Under the pieces are notes generated by a model that saw only the letters and a list, made by a program, of their open reading frames with translations, searched no databases and was not told the DNA's origin. The translations under genes and the position numbers were made by a program. From Sophora flavescens (taxonomy: Eukaryota; Streptophyta; Magnoliopsida; Fabales; Fabaceae), in the NCBI GenBank assembly GCA_030762895.1, contig CM061063.1:211528667-211592666 (forward strand): a stretch of 64,000 bases of DNA, read 5' to 3'. How positions within the stretch are numbered: the stretch's first letter is position 1; every line of letters starts with the position of its first letter. This document shows positions 11,696-22,068 of the stretch, piece by piece.

Positions 11696-11950
11696 GAAGA
11701 AGAAGAAGAAGCTGGAGGAAGAAGAAGGAAACGGCAAACGGCATGCGTTTTAGAATGGATACTGACACGTCAGCAATTAACCTGCGGTCAAAGGTGGTCA
11801 ACTGACAGAATGACTAATCTGTCCCGGTAAACACATTCTTAAGGACTAAATGGATAGTTTTTTTTGGATAGGGACTATTTCAGACCCCGAGTGTTTTTCT
11901 CAGGGACCAAATTGGGGGTTTAGTCTTTATATTATCTATTATATTATTGA

Positions 11951-12380
11951 TATGATAAATTTTGGATCAATCAAATTATCATATAAGTTGATTAAAATTT
12001 CAAACTTTCTAGTTGTATTATACTATAATCAAACTATATGAATATAATATATTGTAGTATAATATATGTACTTTTTATATTTTCAAATTTAACTCATATT
12101 AAAATAATGTTTTTTGATTAAAAAAACTGATTATATTATAAAATATTATTGACAACAAACATTATTTTAATTCATATTAAAATAATATTTTGTAATATAA
12201 TCAGTTTTTTAATAAAAAACATTATTTTAATATGGGTTAAATTTACGAATACAAAGAGTACTTATACTATACTACAATATATTGTATTCATATATTTGAC
12301 TACAGTAGAAATATAACTAGAAAGTTTGAAATTTTGACCAAACTCATATGACAATTTGATTGGTCCAAAATCTATCACAT
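11951..12380. mobile_element. Long fold-back MITE
   Basis: About 430 bp form one near-complete hairpin. The left arm (tatgataaattttggatcaa, agttgattaaaatttcaaac, tagttgtatta) is repeated inverted on the right (tttgaaattttgaccaaac, ttggtccaaaatctatcac). The loop is around 12150. There is no coding content. It lies between the two Pack-MULEs, 26 bp after the first. Confidence 0.8.
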
Positions 12381-12764
12381 AAGGGTGGTGTAGTGGATGA
12401 TGTAAAATATGAATGGTGTGCCTTAACCCAATCCCACACAAATTTACGGTAAATTGACCAAACTGGGTTCATTTTAGAAAATATTTACCAGTTTAGGGTT
12501 GTTTTGAAACTATTTACCAATGGGGGGTCGTTTTGAATATTTTATTTATTATTTTTCGGTCTGACGGGTCAAAGGTGCCACTGCAGATGGCGCCACACTT
12601 TTTATAAATAAATAAATAAAAGGGGAGGCGCCAACTGCAGTGGCGCCTCTACCCCTGCGCACTACTACAGTAGCACACTGTAGCGCTACTGTAGCAGCCC
12701 CCTTTTTTAAAAAAAAAAAAATTGACTTTTTTAAAAAGATAAAAAATTTATTTATACAAAAACT

Positions 12765-12990
12765 CATTCACCAGATAATGAACTGAATTCACCAGATATT
12801 TGTACCCGATTCACCAGATATTTACACATACTTAACCAAAAAAAATTATTTCTCAAAAAAACATATTCACCAGATAATGAACTGAATTCACCAGATATTT
12901 ATACCCGATTCACCAGATATTTGTACATACTTAACCAAAAAAAATATTTCTCAAAAAAACCATTCACCAGATAATGAGTTGACCATGTTT
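12765..12990. repeat. CACCAGATA repeat in the TIR
   Basis: ATTCACCAGATA recurs about every 23-25 bases, with aaccaaaaaaaattattt spacers, in the left arm. The inverse (TATCTGGTGAAT) appears four times at 13894-14003 in the right arm. It is a subterminal repeat of Pack-MULE 2. Confidence 0.8.
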
Positions 12991-13267
12991 AATCATCTGA
13001 TCCTAATAAATGAATCCCTTCCTGATCAAGCAACCAACAAACAAAATAAATAAAATAATAGAAAATAATAAAATAAACAATAAACAGACAAAATAATATA
13101 ATAATTGAAATAAAAAAACCCCAAATATTTGTGAGGCCGCCACCTCAGCACTACAGGAGGCATAAAAAAATAATAGCAATAACAATTTACACCAAAAAAC
13201 ATTCGCTGCCTTCTTCCCACAGAGAGAGGAAGCTTTTTACTGAACTGAACAAAATACAAAGAGAAAA

Positions 13268-13330
13268 ATGTTCGCGGAAGAGAATGGTCTGAAGGGAGAC
13301 CCAAGGCTCCCAGCCATCTCCCAAGCAAGG
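13268..13330 (+). pseudogene. Captured APT first-exon fragment
   Basis: The reading frame begins MFAEENGLKGDPRL and continues PAISQ. This matches, from memory, the start of plant adenine phosphoribosyltransferase isoform APT2 (MFAVENGLQGDPRL...). About 65 bases of leader-like sequence precede the ATG. The match stops where APT should continue into its PRPP-binding domain, so only the first exon and part of the 5' UTR were captured. APT salvages adenine and cytokinin bases; this fragment cannot. Confidence 0.65.
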
Positions 13331-13576
13331 AACTGATCTCGATTTTTTGACCAAACTGGGTTCCTTATTGATAAAGTATCTATATAAAAAAACAAGAAGT
13401 AATTAAAAAAATCCCGTAATAATGAGTAGCAAATAATATCGTAGTAGGCACAAAAAAATAATAGCAATAACAATTTACACCAATAAATATTAATCAATTA
13501 TTACAGTAGTAAAAAAAATTATTTGGTGAGAGCATTGCAGAAAATCTCCGGAGTGAAATTAAGAAGATGGGTTTAC

Positions 13577-13681
13577 CTGAGATGAATATTCCTTGATCCT
13601 GTCGCAGATGGTTCCATCTAAAGCTCTCTCATCAAGCTCATAATATACAGTATTGTCTTCGGGACCACTGACTTTGTCTTT
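13577..13681 (-). pseudogene. Captured 35-codon exon, unidentified gene
   Basis: On the minus strand, TGCAG precedes and GTAAAC follows a 105-base open exon that is exactly 35 codons in phase 0. It includes the peptides GPEDNTVYYELDERALDG and CDRIKEYSSQ. Intact splice borders and an open frame indicate a genuine plant exon carried by Pack-MULE 2. I do not recognise the parent protein. Its orientation is opposite to the APT piece, so the two were acquired separately. Confidence 0.6.
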
Positions 13682-14483
13682 CTGCAAGTACCTACCATTA
13701 TGCCATTGCACATAGTTTTTTTATTTATTGAGATTGCACATAGTTAATTATAATGAAAATTTTGGAGGAATAGAGGTTCACCTCCCCTTTTCTTTTTCTT
13801 TTTCTTTTTCTGCACGTTCGTTCTGCTATATTTCTTTTTCGGCTTTTTGACCAAACCGGGTTCCTTTTAGAAACTATATACCAGTTTAAATATCTGGTGA
13901 ATGTGTTTTTTTGAGAAATAATTTTTTTTTGTTAAGTATGTGTAAATATCTGGTGAATCGGGTACAAATATCTGGTGAATTCAGTTCATTATCTGGTGAA
14001 TGAGTTTTTTTATAAATAAATTTTTTATCTTTTTAAAAAGTCAAAATTTAAAAAAAAAAAGAAAAAAAAAAGGGTCACTACAAAGAGCGCCATCAGAAGT
14101 GATCTTGCGTAGGGTAGAGGCACCACTGCAGTTGGCGCCTCCCCTTTTGATTTTTTTTTTTTATAAAAAATGTGGCACCATCTGTAGTGGCGCCTTCAAA
14201 GGTGCCATCTGCAATGGTGCCTTTGACTCGTCAGACCGAAAAATAATAAAATATTCAAAACGACCCCCCGTTGATAAATAGTTTCAGAACAACCCTAAAC
14301 TGGTAAATAGTTTCTAAAAGGAACCCACTCTGATCAATTACCCCAAATTTACTTTGAATTTGTGTTGTAATGTGACCCGCAATTTCAAATAAGAACTGTA
14401 GTATCAAACTAAAGATTCCATTCTTAGTAATTATGGTTACATTGGGGGTAGAAAGGGGATAAAGTAAACACATTAATAATACT

Positions 14484-14640
14484 ACCTCCGGTGATTCTAT
14501 AAGAAAAAAATGATTTTTTTTTCTTCTAAAATTTAAGTAATATGCATTAATTTTTACATATATAAAATATTAATTTTTATGAGATATATATCAAATTTTC
14601 ATATGAGTTGATTCATCAATTAAAAGGGATATTGCCACTT
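14484..14640. mobile_element. Fragment of a Stowaway-like MITE
   Basis: It starts CTACCTCCGGTGATTCTATAAG and contains gagatatatatcaaattttc and agttgattcatcaatt, as in the MITE at 9601-9932. The right end is missing or decayed. Confidence 0.5.
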
Positions 14641-14866
14641 ATAATATCATCCGGAGCTAGTAGCAATTAGCATCTTGCGGTCTGGTGAAGACCACAGGCC
14701 TTTCCTAGCGGTACTTCACTTTTTCAACTTGCTGGTATGATAAGAATTGATGGGGCCAATTATTGATGAGAGTATGAGAGAGACGCTCTGGGGAAAACGA
14801 TGGTTATTTTCAAAACAGAGAAAACAACTATGCTTGTAAGAGAGACCTGTATTACAACAACAAAAG

Positions 14867-16985
14867 ATCTGTCTCATTCTACTTCACAAATTACCCAGAC
14901 TCCTTAAGCTATGAAGACCTTTGGAAGGTGTTTCTGAGATGGGGGAGGGTAATAGATGTTTTTGTTCCTCCTAAGAGAGATAAGCTAGGAAACAAGTTTG
15001 GTTTTGTTAGGGTTTTTGATGTGCACAATCCAAAAGCTTTGGAAGCATCCCTGGACTCCATCTGGATTGGGTCATACAAGTTAAGAGTAAATATCCCTGC
15101 CTTCACAGGTGAAAATGAAAGGGAAGGAGACAAGAATCAAAAGGCACTTATTGATCATGTAGGGACTAGCAGGGGGCATTTAAGAGGGACAACATATGCA
15201 AAGGCAGTGGTGGATGGTGAGAACAGAGATCATTTAAGAAGGATTATAAAAGGGAATAACAACAGTAACAGGAGGTCATTCCACGACAAAAGGAATAATT
15301 TCTTTGGCATGGAATTCAACGTATCTAATGAAGAAATGAGTTGGCTGCAGGAATGTTACGTCGGGATAACAATTGATCCAGAAGGGATCATTTGCATGTG
15401 GAAGAAGGTCCAGCTTGAGGGGTTATTGTAAGCTAACCTAACACCTATGGGGGGAAGACTGGTTCTCATTCAATCAGAGGAGGGAGAGAGGCTGGATGAG
15501 GTGGTGAAAAATAAACATGAGGAATACTCGAGGTGGTTCTCAGAGATTATTCCATGGAGCCCTGAAACCGTGGCTGCAGAGCGCTCGGTTTGGATCAAAG
15601 TTTGGGTGCCGCCACACGTTTGGGGCGAAAATTTCTTCAAACATTTGGAACTTCTGACAGGAAGCTTCATTGCCTTGGATGAATCTACTAGAGACAGAGC
15701 CAGGCTTGACATCGAAAGGGTGTTAATTTCGACGAAGGTACTGGAAATCATAAACAGAGTGGTGCAAGTTAAGGTTAATGGGATTACGTATTCTATCCGT
15801 ATGTTGGAGGAGTCTTTCGGGGATAATTTTAACAGGTTAATGACAGATTAGAAATATCAAGTTTCTGGCGGTGAGTCCTCCGATGATGAGGAATCAGTCG
15901 TTAATAATATTATGGTGGTGCTGGGGACGGTGGGTACGGAGGACATAGAGGAGGAAGATGCTTAGAGACTAAACAAACAATTTTCAAACTCTCTTTTCGG
16001 TAGAAGGGGTTCTTTCGAGGCTAGAGGTACAGGTAGCAGTCATAGTGGGTCAGAGAATAGGGTGGCTATAGGAGGCTCGTATAGCAGACCTGCTGCAGTT
16101 TTGAATCAAGATCTGTTAAAAGGTGGTGATGGGGGTGCTTATGTCAGCGACACGCTTTCGAGTTTACAAAGGGTTGGGCTTTTGAGTGACAGCCCAATAG
16201 TAAGGGATGAGGGTTTGGGCCTGGAGGGTTGCCTTGCGGAGTCTAACGTTGGCAAGGGGCAGCCAGGAATAAGTGAGCGTGTTAATAAAGGAAAGGGGAA
16301 GAAAGTGCTACCGAAATGGGTTGGGGGGGAGGGGGGTGGGGTGGAATTTGGGCCATCCGATGGACCATGAAGGGGGGCGGTTTATACGGGCCTTGAGGAA
16401 ATTCAAATTTCGGATTACACAAAAGGTGTGGGATGGGGTGTTGTGGAAGGAAAAGATGGTCCAAAAGGCTTTGGGCTTGCGGTCGGCGCCATTTGTGGGG
16501 CAGAAAAGATTGATGCAGGGGGTAAAAATCAGGGTCTGTTTGGAAGACAAAGAAAGTTGAGGTTGCTGAATAGGGATCTAATCCCTAAAAACCAAATTTA
16601 AAAAAACATTGGCTTGGTCCCGAACATTGCTCATCATTCGTTTGATGATTTTAGAGGTTCTAGTAACTGTGTTTTGGCCAACAACTGGGATGCTCTGAAG
16701 AGGAAAGTGATTGCCTTGGGGAAGAGAATTATAGTGAGGGACTCAAACATTTCAGAGTCTACTCAGGTAAGACATTCCTTATCTGATTCTCATATAGTTA
16801 ACATGAATCGTGCAATCATTAGAGTAGAGGCATACCGTGAGGCAAATGAATTGTGGGAAATGGGGAGGAAGATTGGGATGGTTTCAAAGGGTAACGATGA
16901 AGAAATTGTTGATCACTTGGTAGTTATGGAAGAAAGGGATCAAGCTCAATGTTCGGGGAAGAATGTGGCAGGTGCGTGTGAGGTT
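14867..16985 (+). pseudogene. L1 LINE ORF1 (RRM-type), broken
   Basis: The frame reads FTNYPDSLSYEDLW and then FLRWGRVIDVFVPPKRD and NKFGFVRVF, the RNP-type RNA-binding domain found at the start of plant L1 ORF1. A second block (15447-15849, VWIKVWVPPHVWGENFF) matches the DUF4283-like part. The same frame is stopped near 15431 and 15850 and continues weakly beyond. ORF1 proteins bind the element RNA. This copy is inactive. ORF2 follows at once. Confidence 0.75.
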
Positions 16986-16990
16986 TCCTG

Positions 16991-18869
16991 ATGAGGATAG
17001 GCTCCTATAATATAAGGGTCTTGGGGGGGGGGGGGGGGATAAAGAAGAAGGCAATCAGGTGCCTTATTAGGGAGGAGAAATTACAATTCATTTGTATACA
17101 GGAGACCAAGTTGGAAAGGGTGAATATTAGTCTATGCAGATCACTTTGGGGGGATGGAGATATTGACTGGGTTTTCAAGGAAGCGACTGGTAATTCAGGT
17201 GGATTGATCTGTATTTGGGATACCAGGTATTTTGTGAAACAAGATTCTTTTGATGGTCGGGGATACCTGGGTGTCAACGACTTTTGGGGGTCCTCAGAGG
17301 TTCCTTGCTCAATCACGAACATCTATTCTCCTTGTGCAATGGTAGGCAAGCGAGCCTTGTAGGAGGAGCTGGCCGTGCTGAGGGCAAATAACCTCGGTTT
17401 GGCTTGGTGTCTGGCAGGCAATTTTAATGCAAATAGATCAGCCGATGAAAGAAAGGGAACGACACTGCAAGTGGTAAACCGCGAGATACAAGAATTTGAT
17501 GAGTTCATTGAGGATTTAGGCCTAGTTGATCTACTTCTAGTGGGTAGAAAATTCACGTGGCATAGGGCTAATGGCAGCTGTATGAGCAGGATTGATAGGT
17601 TCTTATTGTCTGTCGAGTGGATGGATACTTGGGCAGATTTGTCGTAGTGGGGACGAAAGCGGTCGGTGCTGGATCATTACCCAATCATTTTGAAGTCAAG
17701 CTCAATAGATTGGGGTCCCAAACCTTTTCGAGTTATGAACTGTTGGATGCAACACAGGGAGTTTGACAAATTTGTTTTCGACTCGTGGTCACAGTTACTT
17801 GTAGTTGGCTCGGGGTCTTTAATTTTGAAGCAAAAGCTGAAATTACTGAAGGGTAAAATGAGGGAGTGGAATAAAACGTCTTTTGGCAACCTGAACCAGA
17901 AGATTGATAGCGCGGTTACTGAGATTAAGTTCATTGATGACAAGGGTGAAAATGGTTGCTTAGAGGAAAGAGATGTCAGGAAGAGAAAAGAGTTTCTTGA
18001 AGAGTTTTGGAAACTTTCCAGGATGAATGATTCTTTTTTGCATCAGAGGGCTAGATTGAAGTGGTTGCGGCTAGGAAATTCCAACTCATCCTTCTTCCAT
18101 GCTTGTTTACAAAAGAGAAATAGGGAGAAAACAATTCATGGGCTGAGGTTAAGTGAGGGCTGGTCCGAAGACCCTGATGTGGTGAAGGAAGGTATAGCAA
18201 GTCACTTCGAGCAACGCTTTAAACAGGGCAGCTGGTTGAGGCCTTATATGGATGGTATTTTGTTCAATCAGATTTCAACTGAGGCAAATGGTAGCTTGAC
18301 AGAGTCCTTTTCTAGGGAGGAGGTGAAGAATGCAGTTTGGAATTGTGAGGGAAACAAGAGCTCGGGACCAGACGGGTTTAACTTCACCTTAATTAAAAAA
18401 ATATTGGAAGGTGGTATCTGAGGACTTTTACAATATGGCAGCTGATTTCCATAGGTCGGGGAGGAGTTGGATTAGGGGCCGTCTTGAATCTGCTTCAGTT
18501 TCGATTTTGATTAACGGTAGCCTAACAAGGGAGTTTCAAATGTCCAGAGGAATTCGACAAGGTGACCCTTTGGCTCCGTTTTTTTTTTCCTAAATGTCAC
18601 AGAAGGATTAAATGGTTTGATTAGAAAAGCGGTAGAATGCAATGTATACAAGGAATATATAACTAAGGGGAATGAGGAACAAATGGGAATTTCACATGTC
18701 CAATATACAGATGACACAATATTGGTGGGAGAAATGTCTTTATCCAATGCATGGGCAATCAAGTGTATTCTTAGGTGCTTTGAGTTGGCGGCTGGACTTA
18801 AGGTGAACTTTCATAAGAGTGGGCTTTTTGGAATCAAGGCAAGGGAAGGTGTGGTGGAAAGTGCAGCAC
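16991..18869 (+). pseudogene. L1 LINE ORF2, 5' part (EN and RT), broken
   Basis: The frame opens MRIGSYNIRVLGG and continues with ICIQETK, the start of the AP-like endonuclease that nicks target DNA. Endonuclease sequence runs to about 17650 with stops near 17360 and 17647. The reverse transcriptase begins near 18300 (SSGPDGFNF). After DFHRSG, at about 18460, the text jumps to WIRGRLESASVSILINGS, so roughly 100 or more residues, including the first catalytic Asp block, are deleted. Frameshifts follow near 18400 and 18590. The YTDDTILVG block replaces the usual ADD. The gene is then cut by the LTR element at 18875. Confidence 0.85.
17023..17038 (+). repeat. Run of 16 G
   Basis: Uninterrupted guanines lie 33 bases after the ORF2 start codon, where the protein reads LGGGGG. 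This is a likely replication-slippage site. Confidence 0.95.
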
Positions 18870-18874
18870 ATATT

Positions 18875-20435
18875 TGATAGTGTGATTTCGCATCATATTT
18901 CTTGTACATTTTTGCATGCATTTTCATATAGTTTAGGCATGATTAGTTTGATTTTTATTAGTTTTTACCTTGGAACGGATGAGGTGGTTTCATGGTGTTG
19001 TTTTGCAGAAATTAAAGAGAAAATGCCCCAGATAAGCCATAATGGAGCCTAGATTAAATTGGAGCTTGAAAAGTGAAGATATTGGATGATTCCAATTTAA
19101 TTTGGAATGAAAGTATTTGATGACAATTGACAAAAGTCCAACAGAAATGTAAGAGGCCTAATTGATGGATTTGATGATTTGGATATTAATGACTTGCCAT
19201 AAAAATAGAAGATGAAGATTGGGCAATTAATTCAGAAGATTTGAAGTCACTAAAGAATATCAATCACCATATGCAAGGAGATAACGTCAGCATTAATTAG
19301 GGGATCAATTCGTGATTGCAACCATCAAATAATAAGTTCAATTGGAAATTGGAGAAGAATTACTCCCTGGACTTGGGCAGCAACGTAAATTAAATCCACA
19401 AAGGACCCACATGTGAAATCAAAGATACAGATTGAGTAATCAAAGATTGAAATCTTCAATTAATTGCTATATGGATAATGAGCTCAAACCAAAAATAAAG
19501 GGCTGATCCTGTGCATTATATAGAGAGCAACGCCATCAACACAAGGTGAGGGGGATTCTTCCAGACAGAAAAACAGGGACTTTTACCCTAGGAGCACTTT
19601 CACCCTAGGAAGACCTTGGAGGCTGGCAGTTGAGGAGGACTGGAACCCTAGAATCAAAGGAGGTCGACGGCTGGGAAAAAGCTTCCAATGGAGTTTCTTC
19701 TTTCCCTTCTTCTTTCCTTTGTCCCTACTGTTTTAGTTTTGGCTTTCTCTATGAGTAGCTAAATCCCTGTTGTTGGGATTAAATGTAACCAAACTGAATA
19801 TTATGTATTTACCATGATTGATTAATCTGTGTTCATGCCTTCGTATTAGTGTTTAATTCCTACGCTTAATGCTTGTTGTGGCTAGCACCCCCATGACTTG
19901 ATTATCGTTTTGCTATGCAATTGGAAAATTCGTATTAGAACGAGAACTGGAATTAATCACCTAGTAAACCTTGCATCTAGGAATGGAGTTTGGTTTATTA
20001 GTAATCGCGTAATCCTTAATCTTAATGCAAATTCATTAATCTAGGCCACCTAAGGAATTAAGGTCTATTAGTAGATTTAGGCTCTTGCCATCCGATGAAT
20101 CGGGGCTTGAGTAATTCCGTGGGTTGATTTTAATACTTGAAGCATGAATGAGAGGTATCTAGTCTTGGTATTGCATGAGGCTAAGGTTTGGTGAAATTTA
20201 ATCCCAACACCTCTTTCTGCACTCCAAGTGTTTGTTAAAAGTTCCCAAAAAGACAAAAAAACATTTTATTGCTTTTATTTTTCTGTTTTGATTTCTCTTG
20301 ATTGATAGTTTAGCCTAGATAGTTGTCGATGTTGTGAATTGGTAATTGGCAACCGATCCCTGTGGATACAATAACCGGTCTCACCACCGTATTACTTGTA
20401 CGACTAGGTATACTTGCCTATATTTTAGTCCAACA
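18875..20435 (+). repeat. 5' LTR of copy 1
   Basis: 1561 bp. A TATA-like ttatatag at 19516-19523 probably marks the promoter. The U5 end contains ccggtctcaccaccgtatta, typical of plant gypsy-related LTRs. Confidence 0.93.
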
Positions 20436-20437
20436 AG

Positions 20438-20460
20438 TTTTTGGCGCCGTTGCCGAGGAT
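20438..20460 (+). promoter_or_regulatory. Primer binding site, tRNA-Asp type
   Basis: TGGCGCCGTTGCCGAGGAT matches, with one difference, the complement of the 3' end of plant tRNA-Asp(GUC), which ends ATCCCCGGCAACGGCGCCA. It starts 6 bases after the LTR, as expected for priming of minus-strand synthesis. Confidence 0.85.
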
Positions 20461-20578
20461 TGGTTTAGCCAATATCATTAGTAACAAAGGAGGCAACTAA
20501 TTTGGACATTTTTATTTCTTTTTCTATATATATTTGATCTTTTTTTTCAGTTCTGTTTTTGCACGGTGGACGAAATTC

Positions 20579-21568
20579 ATGGAAAATTATTATTATCCAC
20601 CTGATGAGGAAGCCACAAGTCACACTTGGGAGGACAACTTGTGTTGGGAAGACGACATAAAGTTGGGAGAATTCTTTATGGAGTTTTCTTCATCTCATAA
20701 TATTCCATCACGAGTCGATTGTATGACTGGCGAGCTTGTATATATAAACTCCAAGGAGGATTGGGAAACCTTTTGCTCGTATTTGCCACCTCCACCACCA
20801 TGTTTTATTCCCATAAAGCCACATGAAACAGAATTTGAGCAGAATATGGTTGTGGAAATGGATCAAATTGAAGATGAAGTGGTGATGGTGGACGAGTCAC
20901 AAGAAGAGGAATTACCTTCCACAAATCCTTGTGAAATTGAGGTATGGGAATGGAATGAGCAGACACCTTTGAAAGCTGCTCTAGAACAATATTCCCAAGA
21001 ACTATCCACCTCTGAGACCAAAATCAGAACCAACTGTGACAGTATCGAAGCTGTGAAGCAAAACTTCAAAACGCAAGTTGAGGAGATTTGCAAACAGTTA
21101 GTACAAGAGTCACATGCAGCACAATTTGAGCAAAATCTGATTTTGGGGATAGTTCAAAATGAAGATGAAGTGGTAGTGGACTCCACCATGCTTGCTAAGA
21201 AGCCTGAATTTGCTGCATTAGACAAATATGTCGGCTTAAATGCATGTGTGGACACTTCTAAGTTAGTCCCCTCCACTTGTTTGTTAAACTTACTCGTGAA
21301 AACACCTTTTGACCCGAGAGGAAGTGAGTTCATAATTGTAAAGGTCAATGGAGTTTTCACACACTGGCTAGGTGGAATTGTGGATAGATTCGTATTACTT
21401 CTGCAATTGCCACTTCATAAACCATGGGATCCGGGTGGAGGATCCTACATCTTGAGCACCCCTTGGTCCTTATACCACAGGCTTTGGGATCCAGGTGGAT
21501 GCTTCTTAACGAGTCAAGCTAGTGACGTTAAAGAAGCGCTTACTGGGAGGCAACCCAAGTTTTCTTAA
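20579..21568 (+). CDS. ORF of unknown function in LTR element copy 1
   Basis: 329 codons from MENYYYPPDEEA; an in-frame ATG at 20534 would add 15. No domain is recognised and there is no similarity to gag or pol. Visible parts: an acidic, aromatic N-terminus with SHTWEDNLCWE; a proline run (LPPPPPC) near residue 66; two copies of a VQN/MDQ-EDEVV acidic motif; a helical, probably coiled-coil stretch (ALEQYSQELSTSETKI to EICKQLVQE); and a C-terminal part with two WDPGG motifs. The same protein is encoded by copy 2 (36863-37801) with most residues conserved. It is the only long ORF between the primer site and the polypurine tract. A structural (gag-like) role is possible but unproven. Confidence 0.6.
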   Translation: MENYYYPPDEEATSHTWEDNLCWEDDIKLGEFFMEFSSSHNIPSRVDCMTGELVYINSKEDWETFCSYLPPPPPCFIPIKPHETEFEQNMVVEMDQIEDEVVMVDESQEEELPSTNPCEIEVWEWNEQTPLKAALEQYSQELSTSETKIRTNCDSIEAVKQNFKTQVEEICKQLVQESHAAQFEQNLILGIVQNEDEVVVDSTMLAKKPEFAALDKYVGLNACVDTSKLVPSTCLLNLLVKTPFDPRGSEFIIVKVNGVFTHWLGGIVDRFVLLLQLPLHKPWDPGGGSYILSTPWSLYHRLWDPGGCFLTSQASDVKEALTGRQPKFS

Positions 21569-21713
21569 CCCTTCTCTTTAGTTAGCTTTTGTTTTTGATT
21601 TTTAACTCTTGAATAATTTGAGAAGATCAAAAGATTTATTAATAGTTTTGTTAAGTGTTTTCAGGGCAAAGAGAAGGAGAAGCAAAAGGGAAGAGAGAAG
21701 CTAAGTCAGCAAC

Positions 21714-21937
21714 CATCACGCCCAGGCCGTGACACTGGTCACGACCGTGATGAGCCAGAATTGAAGATCAGAAAGGATCACGGCCCAGCCGTGATCCCCA
21801 TCACGGACGTGATGGGAAGGACCCTGAAGTCAGAGAGCATCACGGCCTAGCCGTGATGGAGTTCACGGCCGTGACTGGCCAACACCCATGGATCAGAATT
21901 GATCACGGCTTGCCCGTGATGAGGCTCACGGCCGTGA
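21714..21937 (+). repeat. Palindromic CACGGCC array, copy 1 internal
   Basis: About four units of roughly 60 bases, each holding two palindrome-like words such as TCACGGCCTAGCCGTGA and TCACGGCCGTGA. The array is non-coding, follows the ORF stop, and is CG-rich in an AT-rich element. Equivalent arrays occur at 34774, 35559, 38008, 39758 and 56761. Confidence 0.9.
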
Positions 21938-22046
21938 CCCAATTTTCATGCAAGTTTCTGACTGGAATGTGAGCCAACACCCGCTACCACCTCGGTGAGT
22001 TGTTCCAAGATTTTTTTTTATTTTTCTCCTCTCTCCGACTTGATTG

Positions 22047-22068
22047 TTTACATTGGGGACAATGTAAA
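22047..22068 (+). promoter_or_regulatory. Conserved hairpin, copy 1
   Basis: A perfect 9-bp stem TTTACATTG / CAATGTAAA closes a GGGA loop and is followed by aagcttggg. The same hairpin is at 38222-38243 in copy 2. Its function is unknown; a role in the RNA (packaging, dimerisation) or as a second polypurine region is conceivable. Confidence 0.7.

Larger units (their letters stand above)
10358..11925. mobile_element. Pack-MULE-like element 1
   Basis: A 1568-bp element starts GACTAAATCTTCAATTTGGT and ends with the inverse, CCAAATTGGGGGTTTAGTC. The inverted repeats extend about 225 bp on each side, through gctgacgtgtcag and gccgtttgccg. A perfect 9-bp duplication TTTATATTA flanks it (10349-10357 and 11926-11934). 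Long TIRs with 9-bp duplications are the signature of Mutator-like elements. There is no transposase; the interior holds pieces of host-type coding sequence, so it is non-autonomous. An internal 20-bp inverted repeat (10707-10726 and 11191-11210) suggests the cargo was itself assembled in steps. Confidence 0.88.
12448..14343. mobile_element. Pack-MULE-like element 2
   Basis: A 1896-bp element has TIRs that start GGTAAATTGACCAAACTGGG on the left and GGGTAATTGATCAGAGTGGG on the right (reverse complement). A perfect 9-bp duplication CAAATTTAC flanks it (12439-12447 and 14344-14352). The TIRs are about 500 bp long and include a GGCGCC-rich block and ATTCACCAGATA repeats. The interior carries gene fragments and no transposase. 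The outer-end motif gaccaaactgggttcc recurs in direct orientation near 13341 and 13846, so the interior contains a second, broken copy of the terminus. Confidence 0.87.

Noticed and set aside
20438..20460. tRNA gene suggested by the match to a tRNA 3' end
   Set aside because: Only the 3' 18 or so bases match, in complement; it is a primer binding site, with no cloverleaf.
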